Counted from the first letter of the stretch, positions 44,291 through 58,307 are shown. The stretch: DNA of 64,000 nt from Mytilisepta virgata (GCA_028015205.1 JAPWFG010000015.1:6882001-6946000), one strand, 5' to 3'. Notes: a model not told the origin generated them from the letters alone. Numbers and translations: made by a program.

Positions 44291-46164
44291 TTTTATACAA
44301 TAGTAATTAATCAACATCTAAATAATCATACATTGTACCACAGCCTTATCAGGACCTCGTATTTAGCAAGAGATGATAACAAGTAATAGCCTTTCTCCCT
44401 TTCTTGGCGCATTTGCAAATAAATAAATAAAGTATAATACACACCACCCTCTTTCGGGTATAAAATTATTACTTTTTGGAGTCAACTTAACATTTTCATG
44501 ACATAATATCCTGCAAAGTGATTTTAATCAGTAAATTTCAGTATAAATTCTCGCTTGTTATAGTCACTGTAACAGTTGTTATAAATTACAAAATTAATTG
44601 GTCATCGTAAGGTTTAAAATTTACCAATTTTTTTTATGGCACGCACTTAATTGACCATCTTTTTAATTAACAAAATTTCCAGTAATATGTTAAAATGTGT
44701 GAATCATCGGTAAAAATTGAGACCTGCTGGAGTGATAATAAATTGTGTAAGAGAAAGAAATTGAATAAATTCATCTGACATTTCTCCTTTTGAATCATCT
44801 GATCGACAGACAGATTGACTTTTTTCTTTTAAAGTTCTGTCGTATAGGAACTGGCTTTTTCATCTCGGTTTCAAACATTTTCCAATGCACAAATCAGTTT
44901 CCATGGATCAGGATATTTTGCTATTTTAATACTTGGTGGAGAGAAGGAATAGTTATATATATTATATCTGCGATTACAAGTTTGAAGGTGAATAACATCA
45001 ATTCGGCTTTATGGAGAAAACAGATAAGTAGGGCCACTTTCCCCAGTATTTGTTTCACTCTTAAACATTGATTTTTAATCTGAAATATTTTTCTACTTTT
45101 TATCTTAATCGGTTGTAAGCAATGCACCTTATAAGAAACAATTTTTACCCGCAAAGGTCGTGTGTATATATGGGCGATTTGGTAAATTTGTACCATTTTT
45201 TGAATATTGCCAAGAAGGAATTTCAGACCCAAAATCATTTTATTGTCATATAAAAAGAGATTCATAAACTCATTTACACCAAAAACAAAAGTTTTTGTTC
45301 TGAGTGTCCTTCACGTGGAAAAATTGTATTTAAGAAGTTAATTTGGCAAATTTGTGTTAAAAATGTCTCCCATGTTTAGGTAAGAAGAATTTTTTTTAGT
45401 AACTTATATGTTAGTTATTACATGTATTAGCTTATCTTAAGGGAACACATATAGGCCTCAGACGGCTTATTGAAAATGGCCCTAGAAGTGAAATGAATAT
45501 GGCGAAAAAGGCCCTACTACTTTTAAACGTAATCAGCAATATGAGATTTCATTAAACTGATGACGCGCGTAATATCGTTTAACCACCAACGGTTTAATAA
45601 ATTTTTAGCATGATATTAATAATAATAAACTCACCTAAATTTTGACAGCATATGAAATATTTAACTAATATATAAAATGTTTAGTTTAGTATGATTTGAG
45701 CTATTTATTTTAAAATGTAAAATTTTTTGATACATTTTGTAGACTCTGGACTAAATAAGTCACCGGTACATGCTAAAGATTAAATTTTCAAATATTAATA
45801 TTCCCAAATATACTTCAAAACATCTTTTATCTCTTTTAAAATGCCTCACAATTTTTTACCCCCAAAAGATACGTTGTGCGTCTGGAGTTTTATCCGAAAT
45901 ATCTCCAAAATTAGTAAATTTGTAAGCCCTCCAAAAAAGAAGTAAAGTATGCCCTAAGGACTGGTATACCTTGAGAGTATTTCACCCCCATACAGAAATA
46001 GACCTAGTCTACGTACTGGCAAATCTTCATTGTAATCCCGCTGGTATTCCATATATTTCTTTTGTCGTCACAGTTGATGTCGTTCAGATTACGATAAATA
46101 TATAAAACCAAATTTTGTAAGGGCAGATTTATGGTTGCTGAAAAAGTGGTTAGAAAAACCTGCA
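44291..46164. other. AT-rich intergenic DNA
   Basis: No gene supported. Overlapping open frames at 44790-45071 and 44921-45265 lie on opposite strands with no domain signal. Confidence 0.4.
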
Positions 46165-46262
46165 ACATTGGCGGATTTATAGGATGACACTCCTCCCCCT
46201 TCTCCAGTTGAGGTAACAAAAAAATGTGTGCTAAAATTACTAGAAACACAGCTTCACATTAG
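46165..46262. repeat. Relic of the GGCGGATTTAT DNA element
   Basis: GGCGGATTTATAGGATGACA followed by CTCCCCCTTCTCC and a GGTAACAAAAAAATG segment, as at the left end of 31407-32108. Truncated. Confidence 0.4.
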
Positions 46263-46369
46263 TCAGAGATCCCACTTGTACAAGTAAATCGATTTTTACT
46301 CATATGGGTAAAAGAAAATTTACGCGATCGCGTAAGTGGCTGATCGGAGAGTTTTCCCGAGATCGACAA

Positions 46370-46472
46370 TTTTTTTGAAATTGCCGCTTATTGACGTATC
46401 AGAGCACTCCCGAAATGCATTGGGGAGAATCAGAACATCACAGCCATCGAAAATATCACGTGGAGTTTTGAA
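46370..46472 (+). promoter_or_regulatory. Promoter-like segment with candidate first-exon donor
   Basis: Contains TGACGTATCA (CRE/AP-1-like, 46393), a CTCCCGAAATGCATTGGGG segment resembling ZNF143/Staf sites (46408), CACGTG (46458) and then GAAAG|GTAAAT at 46472, a plausible splice donor. No coding exon was recognised downstream, so this could be a 5' untranslated exon of an unseen gene or chance. Confidence 0.3.
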
Positions 46473-47224
46473 AGGTAAATATGAAAGTGTTTTTATTGAA
46501 AGATTTTAATCGTAATTTGTGTTTTTTGGGCTAGTTTTCAAGAGATTGGTTTGTTGAAGAAAACTTTTATCTAGAAATACGGAGAGTTTTCTGATAAAAC
46601 AGAATGGTTAAGCAGTCTATTTTATTATATAACGAAGAAGCGCACTGTGGTTATGGGTTGACGCACGTCATTTTAAGTTGACCACTGTTCCTTAATATTT
46701 ACGCATGCAAGTAAAAAAATATTTCTTTTCATTTTAAAGACATTTTGGGGAGACAACTCATGCGTCCTTGTAGCTTGTTTCGTGAAGCTACCGTTATCGA
46801 CATTTATTGGGGACAACAATCAGGATGGGAACATGTCTCCGAACTGTCGGGACAGGGGCTCCAATCATGAGTTTTGCATGTTTATGGATAAAAAAAATGG
46901 TTTCATACCTAAAGCATCTAAAGTGTTCATATTAAAAGTAATCAAAAAATGGGAAGGGGGAGAGGGGGGACATGGGTTTGTACTTAGGATGGGGACTTTT
47001 TGGGGTAAAAAAGCTGGTTAGGTAAGAAAAAAAAATCAGTATGAAGTCTAGAATTTTTTGCACCAAACCATTTCTCAAAGATGCCTGAAACACATACATT
47101 GACATACATATAAAGGTATGGAACGTTTATCTTTCAGCCAATTCTTGATTATCAAATTATTCTAACACTGGTTGAGAGATGTGAAAAATGCACGTAAAAT
47201 TAGAGAAATAAAAAAATAATGCCT
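46473..47224. other. Intergenic, nothing firm
   Basis: The open frame 46782-47021 has no recognisable domain and ends in a low-complexity glycine-rich stretch; not called as a gene. Confidence 0.35.
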
Positions 47225-47422
47225 AACGTTTCGGTACCCAAATCGCCCATGGTTAAATATCAGCCCCATTGACAAAACTCAGGAAAAACAATTACATTTT
47301 GTTAAAGAAGGTTATTTTTAATAAATTTCTGTAAAATGAGTTCATACATTTTATGCTGCGTTAAAAAATAAAGTACCACGAGTGATTTGGGTACCTGTGG
47401 TCGATTTGGATACCCCGACGTT
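47225..47422. mobile_element. Possible MITE, ~22-bp imperfect inverted ends
   Basis: AACGTTTCGGTACCCAAATCG at 47225 and CGATTTGGATACCCCGACGTT ending at 47422 are imperfect complements. No target duplication identified. Confidence 0.35.
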
Positions 47423-47439
47423 ATACCTTACAACTCTGA

Positions 47440-50400
47440 CTTATTTAGGCATTTCAGCAGAAACACAAGTATTTTTTATTTGGCTGAGAAGTAAATTTAT
47501 TTGAGATTCTACAATTGTCAAAATTGTGCAAGGATTTCATGAACTGTCAAACAATCATTTGTATAAAGAGTGAAAAATAAAACTTATACAAGTGAATTTC
47601 ACCAGGCAATATTCTATTTAGTATTTCAATTAATTTTTTAGTCAAATTACTTTATTATTCCTTAAACATAGTTTGTGACAACAACAAAAAACAGATTAAC
47701 AAATACACAATATTGAACATTTTAAACACAAAGAACAAGAAAAAAGTGACTAGTCCCCTAAAGATTGACTTTAAGGAGTAAAAAAATGAAACTTGTATAA
47801 GTAAATTTCATTTGACGTGTAAGATTTCATATGACGTGTAAGACAAATTATGTTTTGCACAATAAAAAATTACTTCAGGGAGTAAAAAAAATAAACTTTA
47901 GTTAGTAAATTTAATTAAGGCCTAATAAAAAAATTACCTGCGTTTCCGCTAACATGCCAAAAAGGGTAGATAGGTAGGCATTACATTTTATTTGTTTTAT
48001 ATATGTTACCTTAAGTTGTACTATGAAAACATTCGATATTAAATAGTGCTTGTTTAGGCGTCGGTGTAAAGGAAAACTTGATATTTGAACTTGCATTAAT
48101 AATTTATCATTATTTCTATTTTGACATTGCGATCATATTTTTCGCGCGAAAGACACAATTGAAAGTTACTTCCCTTGTTGTTAACGTTAATCTATATTGT
48201 TAACGTCACTCTATTATTAACATTGTTTATAACATGTATGGCATCTACCTGAAGATCTGTGTAAAGCAGTGAAAGCTTGTAGTAATAAATGTCGTAAAAG
48301 TGAAACTGATTCATTCTTCGTCATAATGTTTTTTGTATATAGTACCAGTATACATATCAGAATGCTTTATTTTCCTAGCTTGTACACTATCTAAAATATT
48401 TTTTTTATACATGTACATTTCAGGACAATTTTTTGAAGTTATAAGGGCTATACACTATATGTATATGATCACTGATAGATCTAATATGCATTATTGAATA
48501 TTCCCAATGGCCATATTTTATACATATTTACAATAAAGAAATTCACGGGCATCCCTTATTCTTTCAAAATCAATATAATGTCAAGTGTGTTCAGATCTAA
48601 TTTTATTTGCATTGGTCAATCCTTCCACACCTGCAATAAGCTGTAGTCAACACTATTGTTTTTACATTTTACCATTGAACTTTTTAGCATTAGGACAAGA
48701 GTCTGATAAACTTTCATATGTAACAACTTACTTCAGTAAGGCCTAAAAAATATATATCTGTGTTTCTGCTAATCCAAGCAACCTTAGTTTTTTGGGCCTA
48801 TCTTGACATATTTTTATTTTTTACTTATTTAGGCTGTTCAGCAAAAACACAAGTATTTTTTATTAGGTGGAGAAGTAATTTAATTTGAAATTTTACTGTC
48901 CCAAATTGAACAAGCATTACATGAACTCCTGTTAAAAAAATATCTGTATAATTATAAAGTGTAGAAAAACAAGACTTCTTCAAGTAAATTTCACGAGGCA
49001 AAGTTATGTTTAATATTTCATTTAATAAAAGATTTACTTTTAATAAGGAGTAAAAAAATAAAACTATACCTGTACAAATAAATTTCACAAGACAAAATTA
49101 TAATGTTTTGTATGATAAAATTTTACTTCGAGGAGTAAAAAAACAAAACTTAAGTTAACAGATTTTATAAGACAAAAAAAATATATATTTAAATTATGAA
49201 AATTTCATGGATGGCAAAGTTCAAATATACTTTTCACTTACTCTGTGGAGTAAAAACATTAAATCTTGTAGAATTAAATTTCCGAATTAAGACAAAGTTC
49301 AAATGTTTTGTATAATAAAAGATTTACTTCAGCGAGTAAAAAAAATCAGACTTATATAAGTAAATTTTAGAAAAAATTGAGTATCCAGTGTATATATCGG
49401 AATGCTTTACTTTGCAAGCTTGAACACCAATGTACCCTGTACACTATATAATATACTATTTAGATGTAGGACAGTTTTATTTGAAGTTGTAAGAGCACTA
49501 TTGGAACAGTAAAGGATTTAATATGCATTATTGAATATTCCCAATTTCCCTATCTTGCAATATGGAGTATGAACAACAAAGAAATTCACAAGCATCCTTT
49601 ATACTTTCAAATACAATGTAATGTAAAGTGTGTCTAATTTAATTTATTAACTTTGGTCAATCCTTTCACAACTGCATTTAGTTGTGGTCAGCACTGTTGC
49701 TTTTACATTTGACCATTAACCTTGTAAACATTTTAAGAACAAGAGCCACAATAGCACCATATACTTCAATCAGGAAAAAAGTTACTTATGCAAGTAATCT
49801 CTTAAAGTGAGGTTTTAATAATTTATATCACATATGTATTTCATATAGAAATATACTTCATTGAGTAAAAATTTGTTTACTTGTATAAGAAATTTATACC
49901 TTTATAGACAACATATGATTTGATGTAGATTTGTATGCAGTTGGTCTTTTTTTATTATTAAATATACCTTGACGTTCGGTTAAGTAGCAAAGAAATAGGT
50001 AATATGCTCAAAACATTACGGCCTAACCCAACCAACCTTAATTGTTTGAGCCTACAATGACATATTTTTATTTTTTACTTATTAAGGCATTTCAGCAAAA
50101 ACACAAATATTTTTTATTAGGCGGAGAAGTAATTTTATTTGAAATTGTACTGTCCCAAATTGAACAAGCATTACATGAACTCCTGTTGAAAAAAATTTCT
50201 GTATAATTATAAAGTGTAGAAAAACAAGACTTCTTCAAGTAAATTTCACAAGGCAAAGTTATGTTTAATATTTCATGTAATAAAAGATTTACTTTAAGGA
50301 GTAAAAAAATAAAACTATACTTGTACAAGTAAATTTCACAAGACAAAATTATAATGTTTTGTATGATAAAATTTTACTTCGAGGAGTAAAAAAACAAAAC

Positions 50401-52020
50401 TTAATAAGAGAAAAAAAAATATTTAAATTATGAAAATTTCATTGATGGCAAAGTTTATATATTATAAAAATTAAATTTCCCAATTAAGACAAAGTTCAAA
50501 TATTTTGTATCATAAAATATTTACTTCAGCGAGTAAAACAAATCAGACTTATAAAAGTAAATTCAGAAAAATTGTGTATTCAGTGTATATATCGGAATGC
50601 TTTACTTTGCAAGCTTCTATACAAATGTACCCTGTACACTATATAATATACTATTTAGATGTAGGACAGTTTTATTTGAAGTTGTAAGAGCACTATTGGA
50701 ACAACGAAGGATTTAATATGCATTATTGAATATTCCCAATTTCCCTATCTTGCAATATGGGGTATGAACAACACAGAAATTCACAAGCATCCTTTATACT
50801 TTCAAATACAATGTAATGTAAAGTGTGTCTAATTTAATTTATTAACTTTGGTCAATCCTTTCACAACTGGAATTAGTTGTGGTCAGCACTGTTGCTTTTA
50901 CATATGACCATTAACCTTGTAAACATACTCATATACTTCAATCAGGAAAAAAGTTTACTTATGCAAGTAATCTCTTAAGGTGAGGTTTTAATAATTTATA
51001 TCACATATGTATTTCATATAGAAATATACTTCATTGAGTAAAAAATTGTATAAGAAATTTATACCTTATTTCTAATAATTTAAGACAACATATGATTTGA
51101 TGTTTATACGCAGTTGGTGTTTTTTTATTATTAAATATACCTTGACGTTCAGTTAAGTAGCAAAGAAATAGGTAATATGCTCAAAACATTACGGCCTAAC
51201 CCAACCAACCTTAATTTTTTGGGCCTACCATGACATATTTTTATCTTTTACTTATTAAGGCATTTCAGCAAAAACACAAATATTTTTTATTAGGCGGAGA
51301 AGTAATTTTATTTGAAATTGTACTGTCCCAAATTGAACAAGCATTACATGAACTCCTGTTAAAAAAAAATATCTGTATAATTATAAAGTGTAGAAAAACA
51401 AGACTTCTTCAAATAAATTTCACAAGGCAAACTTATGTTTAATATTTCATTTAAAAAAAGATTTACCTCAAGGAGTAAAAAAATAAAACTATACCTGTAC
51501 AAATAAATTTCACAAGACAAAATTATAATGTTTTGTATGATAAAATTTTACTTCGAGGAGTAAAAAAACAAAACTTAAGTTAACAGATTTTATAAGAAAA
51601 AAAAATATATATTTAAATTATGAAAATTTCATGGATGGCAAAGTTCAAATATACTTTTCACTTACTCTGTGGAGTAAAAACATTAAATCTTGTAGAATTA
51701 AATTTCCCAATTAAGACAAAGTTCAAATATTTTGTATAATAAAAGATTTACTTCAGGGAGTAAAACAAATCAGACTTATAAAAGTAAATTAAGAAAAATT
51801 GTGTATTCAGTGTATATATCGGAATGCTTTACTTTGCAAGCTTGTACACAAATGTACCCTGTACACTATATAATATACTATTTAGATGTAGGACAGTTTT
51901 ATTTTAAGTTTTATTTAAAGTTGTAAGAGCACTACTGGAACAGTGAAGGATTTAATATGCACTATTGAATATTCCCAATTGCCCCATCTTGCAATATGGG
52001 GTATTAACAACAAAGAAATT
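47440..52020 (+). repeat. Higher-order tandem array, ~1.2-kb units
   Basis: About 3.6 units, marked by AGGC(ATTT/TGTT)CAGCA.AAACACAA at 47447, 48831, 50085 and 51258 (spacings 1384, 1254, 1173). Units share GGAGAAGTAATTT.ATTTGAAAT, AATTGAACAAGCATTACATG and ATATGCATTATTGAATATTCCC. Units 2-4 are much closer to each other than to unit 1. Inside each unit are short subrepeats of roughly 85 bp with paired GAGTAAAA and AAGTAAATTTCACAAG. Non-coding; the many small frames are chance. Confidence 0.8.
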
Positions 52021-53119
52021 CACAAGCATATCATAGGTTGTGCTGTATATATATTAATTAGAAACAATGCGTTTTTAATAATATTTTTTTTCATGTTTTT
52101 TTTCTTTCTTTTACAGAATATTTTATTGCTCAGTGTTTTAAACAGTGTCTCTCATGATGTATGGTACACTGCCTCAGGAATGTCATAAAATGTGTCCATG
52201 TGTTACATGATATTGATAATCTTTATATTTTTAGTGTCATTACATGTATCACTTGTATTAGGCATGTAAAAGAAATTCAAATGGTGGAAATTCCATTATC
52301 TCATTATGCTGCCATGACGGTTGTAAATATAATGTTATATTTTTAGTTTGTTAGTTATGTCATTGTGTATGTTAAAAATAATTATTAAAAGAATATACTG
52401 TCATTACTGTGGGTATTTTTTGATAACTAATAGAAATAAATTGGCCATGTTTCTATTCAATATGAAAAAAAGTATGCATCAACGGGACACTATCTGAAAA
52501 AAAATGCTATCATCTAAGGGTCGTTCAAATGTTCAAGCTGGTTAGAATAGATAGGAAAAGCCACTTTTTTGTCATTAATCCATCTTACGATTCAACAAAA
52601 TGGGAGGGGGGTGTTCAACCGCTTGGCAGTGCCCTTTTCTCATTCAGACTTGACAAAATGATACTTCTAAGTCTAAATATCCCATTACTGTTCCCAGATA
52701 ATACATTTCAGGCACCTATCAAGCTGATTATTGATTAGCATGTATCTGTCCATGAACAGACTGCGTCTGGACCACAAGTATGGATCAATCAATTGGACAT
52801 TGCTCTTTTGGACATACAAACAATTACTTCAACTGAACAAATCCCATTCATATCCAGTGGTTAACACCATACAGCCTATCTATCATTATGAATTGCGTTT
52901 TACTTGTACAAGTAATAACTAAGGGAAACAACTCTGATATGAAATATGACTTGAAAGCATCTTGTGATGTTTAGATGGTATCTAAAAAAATTACTTGTAT
53001 AAGTAAATTAATATCACAGTACTAAAAGGGAGGCAATCCAATTTGCAATTTTTCAGTTACCTATTCAAGTAAATTTTAATTGACCGGATTGTTGAAAATC
53101 TTAATATTTATCCAACGAA
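52021..53119. other. Flank of the array with further AAGTAA motifs
   Basis: Poly-T rich start, then ordinary AT-rich DNA. TTACTTGTACAAGTAA at 52904 and related motifs at 52984 and 53057 are isolated members of the array's hairpin motif. No gene supported. Confidence 0.45.
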
Positions 53120-53345
53120 AATTTTAAGAAAGTGACCATAACATATGCAATGATCTTTTGTAATGGTTGATTGAAAAATAGATGTGAAAATTAACATGTA
53201 TGTAACTTTTTACAAATCTGGTAATAAAAAGGAAGAAGAGTTAATTGGATGGAGATGTATCGCATCGAAGAAAGTAAAATTTAATTTTTCCATCAGTGCC
53301 GGTTGAAGATTTGCAAGTACATGAATTTAATAACTCGCACACCCT
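53120..53345. repeat. Relic homologous to the 31407-32108 element
   Basis: Collinear with 31545-31735: GTGA.CAT.AC, GTGAAAA.TAACA.G..TG, AGAAAGTAAAAT and TTGAAGATTT. No ends are recognisable. Confidence 0.5.
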
Positions 53346-56300
53346 TCATATACAATGGCTTACACATTGATTCATATATAAACACAATATTATTTAAAAT
53401 TGTCTGTCTTTTTAAAAAAAATTATTTGAAATTCATTGGTAATTAAACATATCTGGGTAATTAAACTAGATAAGATGTTGTACCTTGAATGAAAGTCTTT
53501 AAATCTTCATTAACTAGGAACACATGAGAAGATTAAATTGGAAATTGTGCTCACGGTAACTTACTTTTTTTATAATTCTATAGAGAATTCGTATTTATTT
53601 CAGTAAGTATTAAGGCAAGCCATTCAGTCGGATGATTAAAATTTCAAATATTATTAGAAGTTTCTAGGACAGAATCTTCATATTTTAGTCTACCATAATG
53701 ACGATACGCACGGTTCTGACAACTTTAATTCAATGGACCATAACGGCATTATAATTATCAACGTAATAGATCTACTGGGATTTAACAGTCCATTCTCGAT
53801 TGATCTGTTCAGTAATAAATGGATTGTGTCCGTTGTTTGATAAAAAAGACATCTATCTCTAAAACCGTTTAAATTGCAAATTGTACCAAATTATACCACA
53901 GATGAAATCATTTCACAATCCCAAAGTGTCCCGAGTGCACTAATAAGTCCTGACTTTGACACTAACTATTTGCTAATTAACATGTGTTTTTTTTAATTCG
54001 ACTGTCATGACTGTAAGAAAATTTGGAACTGAGAAAACCTATTCTAAAATATTTTTACCAAAAATCCCATTCTTTACTACATGGAAACAGAGGAAAGATT
54101 TAAACTAATTTTAAACCCATCAACACCCAATGATAAAGAATTTTTATTTATTTTGTATTTCAGTCATTAGAACTGAGGAAGGGAGGATGTAAAGCTATGT
54201 TCATATCATGTATTTGTTCGTTTAATTTGTCATGAGATGAATTTATATTGATATAACCCGCTTAGTTTTATATGTTTGCAAAAAGTTTTAGCTGAATTGA
54301 ATTGAGTTTAAATCAAAATAAATTACACCATACTTATTGTAATAAAAAACTCTTTATAATATTCTAAAAATAATGGCAGATCAAGGAAGTGTACTATTTT
54401 AAAATCTTTTATTTTTTAGTATAAAAACAAACAATAAAACATTATGAAATATGAAAATAGGTGTTAATTTGAAGAAGAAAAATAACTAAAAAAATATAAA
54501 CATGATGTACAGTACGTCACTTTTTATCCTGAAAGGCAAATAGGCATGTCAATTCTTTTATGTTTGGTGGCAAACATTTAATACATTTACTGTACGCAAG
54601 TTAATTGTAAGTCACGTGTCACATGGGTCGTAAATTACGGTACCGAGTTTTTAGTTGGACCTTCAAGATGTGTGGACAGAGTAGATCTAAAAGGACATTG
54701 TTAACTTACAATATCCAATGGATGTTGTAATAAAAATTCAATCCTTATAATATTTTGCTAGATTATTCAACTAAAGATTAATCCAATACTTCATGCTGCA
54801 TAAAATCAATAAAAACAACTCTCTTCCCTGAAAAAACCACTTTGCTAGAAGTGTGAAAAAAAATAAATTGATATTATCCAGACCTACAAAAGAAATATAA
54901 TATCAAGCACAAAAATCCCAGCCCCTCCCCCCCCCCAAAAAAAAACACAAAAAACTTACAAACCTACTGAGAAATCTTTAAAACAAAATATCAATACGTG
55001 TTCTCTTGTTACATGTGTTACGTATTTTATATTCTTGAAAAAAAAAATATTTACATCCAAGTTTTCCCTTATTTTGAATAATCTTATGCAATTATCAATT
55101 GTACACCTTCTCATCGATCTTTCAAGGGATGAGTTCCCCCGCCAAATTAACTGGGGCATCTTGAAGGTAACAAACGTTTTAAATATTTTTAAAATTGGTA
55201 GTAATGTCGACTAATGTCACCAAAGGTTGCAGTATAAAGACAATATCAGTGCACCGACTTGACATAATATTCGATATACGAATTGTATGAACACAATCGT
55301 GTAAAATTTGTATTTCTGTCAAATTTGAATATTTTGACGTCCTCAAATGGTGATCCATGTATCTATGGGATTTGTGTGATCTCTAAAATTCTGTTCCCTT
55401 CTAATGGATCATACGGTAACAATAAAGGTAGACACTGATCAGTAACAATTATTATTCATTAAATGCATTAATTTCACGCGTGTCGTAGTAAATATTTGGT
55501 AAATCTATATATAGACAGAGGAGATAAATTTACGATAGCCTATTGTTACAAATTTATCTTATTTTATAAGTTGTAAACTTTACCACATATTAAATTTGCC
55601 TATACGCCTAAACCTAAAGTATGAATAAGCCAAGATACAAAGTTTGTTCAAAATGCATGCCCCTTTTGTCATGTTTGTATGAATGAAGTTTTATTATTTA
55701 ATTGGTTTTGAAACGACTGAAGTCACCCGTTATTTATTTTAGAGTTACCCGCTATTTATTTTAGAGTTAAGTCAAATCTTAAGCATTTTTTTAACCTAAG
55801 TTTTTTTTATGCATGACTTAAATGGAACGGGCAGGGTTTCAATAAAGTAAGATTTTGCTAAGCAAATTCTTAACTTAACTCGTTTTATGCATATCAATCA
55901 GGTAATGTTGGCGGAGTTTACTTAACTAAGTGATTTCTTAGCAAAACCACACCCTTTACTTATATTTTGCCATACTCATACTACCAAGTAATAATAGAGA
56001 GAGGACACCCCCCTTTCCATCCGGGGCCAATTTCGCACTCGATATATTATGCGAGACGTTAACTTACTGCATTACTGCATCCGGGAATAAAATCTTTAAA
56101 TAAAAGCAAATTTTGACATGCAATAAGGAAGTTATCTAGATCTTTATTTTTTCAAGTAGCAGTCATTATTTACCAGGTGAAATATTTTGTAAATAAATGA
56201 GAAGGAGCAAAACTAGGCCTTCATCCTAACATGCCTACGGAACTACTTTTTACGCTGATCCCTGCATTAAGATATTTTTACCCCCTCCAATGCTTATCTG

Positions 56301-56498
56301 CAAAGAAACTCTGAGGAAATATTACTTCATTTACCATAAAACAGTATTTAAAGCATACATTTACATGTATATAAAACTTCCAAATGCAACAAAATAAAAA
56401 CAAACATATATTTGTATAAAACTCGTAAATGATATCTGTGTGTTACCTGTTCATAAAAGTACACATATATCTGATTAATAGCTTGTTTTTTTTGTTTA
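53346..56498. other. AT-rich intergenic DNA
   Basis: No gene supported. 55725-55935 has duplicated CGTTATTTATTTTAGAGTTA and inverted CTTAAG / CTTAGC segments suggestive of a small decayed transposon. Confidence 0.4.
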
Positions 56499-56738
56499 GT
56501 TGGGATATTACGCCGTTTTCAACACATTTAGCTATTTTGCGGCGGCCAGTATTTATTGGTGGAGGAAGCCTGAGTACCCGGGGAGAACCATCGACCTCTT
56601 GTTGAAAAATTGGCAATTCATGTCAATTGAGATCGGAATAGAACACACCCCGCCACATGTGAGATTCGATGTTGACAGGCTAGGCTAATATGATGAACTA
56701 CCTAGACTACTCGGCCACCGAAGCTACCGAGGTCTGCG
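56499..56738 (-). mobile_element. tRNA-derived SINE, uninterrupted copy
   Basis: On the minus strand: head CTTCGGTGGCCGAGTAGTCT, B-box-like ATCGAATCTCACATG, central GGTTCTCCCCGGGTACTC and GGCTTCCTCCACC, tail AAATGTGTTGAAAACGGCG. Same family as 28003-28466. It gives the empty site for the MITE there. The open frame on the plus strand is a by-product. Confidence 0.75.
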
Positions 56739-57934
56739 AGCCCTCCCCCACCTACTTGATTAATTGAGAATCTTAAATAAAATAAGTCGATCGAAAAATT
56801 TTAAAAAAGCAGAATGGAGTACAAAATGTTATATGAATTGAACTTTTAAATTATAGAATGTATGATAGTTTACGCTTTAATATGTACACCAAGATGCCCA
56901 CAATTGCTTTTACCCTTTCCTTACAGGATCGATTTCCTGCCCCTGAAAATGTGACCTTCATGCGGATTGTAGTTTTTAAAAATGACAAAAAAAAAGATAA
57001 ATAATAAGATGAAAACCAGTTTGTCTGGAAATTTTTAAAGTGAAAACAAAAATGTATTGTGTCATTACTAAATTAAACAAAATGATGATATAACATATAA
57101 TGAAAAATATTTGAGCATTTAAGAAAATAATAATAAAATCGTACAAACAATATAAAAATAAGGATATTGTGAAATGGATAGAAAACATTTTTTTTTATCT
57201 TTTTCTAAGAATTTATAATTTTTATAATCTTCGAAAATATTCTAGATTTAAGCTTATGTAACTAAAAATAAAATATAACAAAGGAGCTTTTAAAAATTTT
57301 TTTGTACAAAGAAATACAACCTTCATAGATATTTTTGCTCAATTTTCAGAAAAAAATTATGTTTCAGTAATTGTTTTGGAATTTTTTGGTTGGTAAAACC
57401 AAATAAATTTCCAGGCTTTGTCGAGGTCGACGAAGAACTTACGGTCTTCAGTAGAAAAAATGTATAAGGCAGACGGAGTTATCTTCCTTCTTTCCGATTT
57501 TCCTGTCAAGCTACTTGCACACGTCAGAATGCAATTAAATGTACACGACAGTTACCATCTTCAGATGCCGTGAACCCTCTCTTATAGGTCGTGAATCTAC
57601 ACCAAAATTTTCTGATTAACGCAAAAATGTGTAAAGATTGCGTAAAAATTATGAGAGAGGTTGAAAAAACCGATTTAAGACAGTGCAAAGAATTAAAGTC
57701 ACACTAAAAAATGTTGATTTTTCGTCAAAAACATGGAATAAAATCTATAAACCACTCACTCATTGTGCAAGTCCAAGATTTTGTAATAGCGCATGTGACC
57801 TCCGAAGTCTTGACTATCAATATTTCTTATTGGAGGCAATAGTAACGCGACAATTTTGAAATATCTTTACATCGGCGAAAATCGACGAAATTGTTTCTGA
57901 CGTATATACGTAGGTGAGTTCTGATTTTTTTGCA
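56739..57934. other. AT-rich intergenic DNA
   Basis: No gene supported; poly-A and poly-T rich. Confidence 0.4.
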
Positions 57935-58117
57935 TCAGAACAATTCTGATTCAAACAAGTCGATGCCCTGACTGTCAATATCATCTTCTTCTGTAATGTT
58001 CCCAGATTGTTGTTGATTGCCCCATCCTTGTGTTGGAGGTGGTATAATTGTTGCCATTGTGTGTCTGATTAAGCTATATAACAAGGTGAAATCAAAATCT
58101 GACAAAACTGGTGGGCC
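57935..58117 (-). CDS. Candidate terminal exon, acidic C-terminus
   Basis: On the minus strand a good acceptor (CTCATTTGCTATTCCAG) is followed at 58117 by 60 open codons and TGA. The peptide has a hydrophobic start (SDFDFTLLYSLI), a PPP and Q-rich middle and an acidic tail (EEDDIDSQG, ending in FESELF). The composition is unlike translated repeat DNA. It may be the last exon of the gene whose internal exons lie at 60264-60380 and 60600-60692, the intron between holding a hairpin-ended repeat. Product not recognised. An internal ATG could also make it a short separate frame. Confidence 0.35.
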   Translation of the reverse strand, partial: GPPVLSDFDFTLLYSLIRHTMATIIPPPTQGWGNQQQSGNITEEDDIDSQGIDLFESELF

Positions 58118-58307
58118 CTGGAATAGCAAATGAGGAGATCATTCTTGCGTTTTTTATTTGAAATATATTGTTCACCATTTAGATGCAGCCTTTTATTATT
58201 TACTGGTAATAACAAGGGGAAGGAAAATTACTTTAAAAAGGTTTGTTAACAACAACAGTTGAATACCGTTTCATAAAAACTGGCTTGAAGCAACAGGTTT
58301 TTAAACT

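Noticed and set aside
46782..47021. Host gene, 79 codons
   Set aside because: No domain; glycine-rich end from a G-rich tract.
56500..56688. Protein-coding gene on the plus strand
   Set aside because: It is the antisense reading of a SINE.
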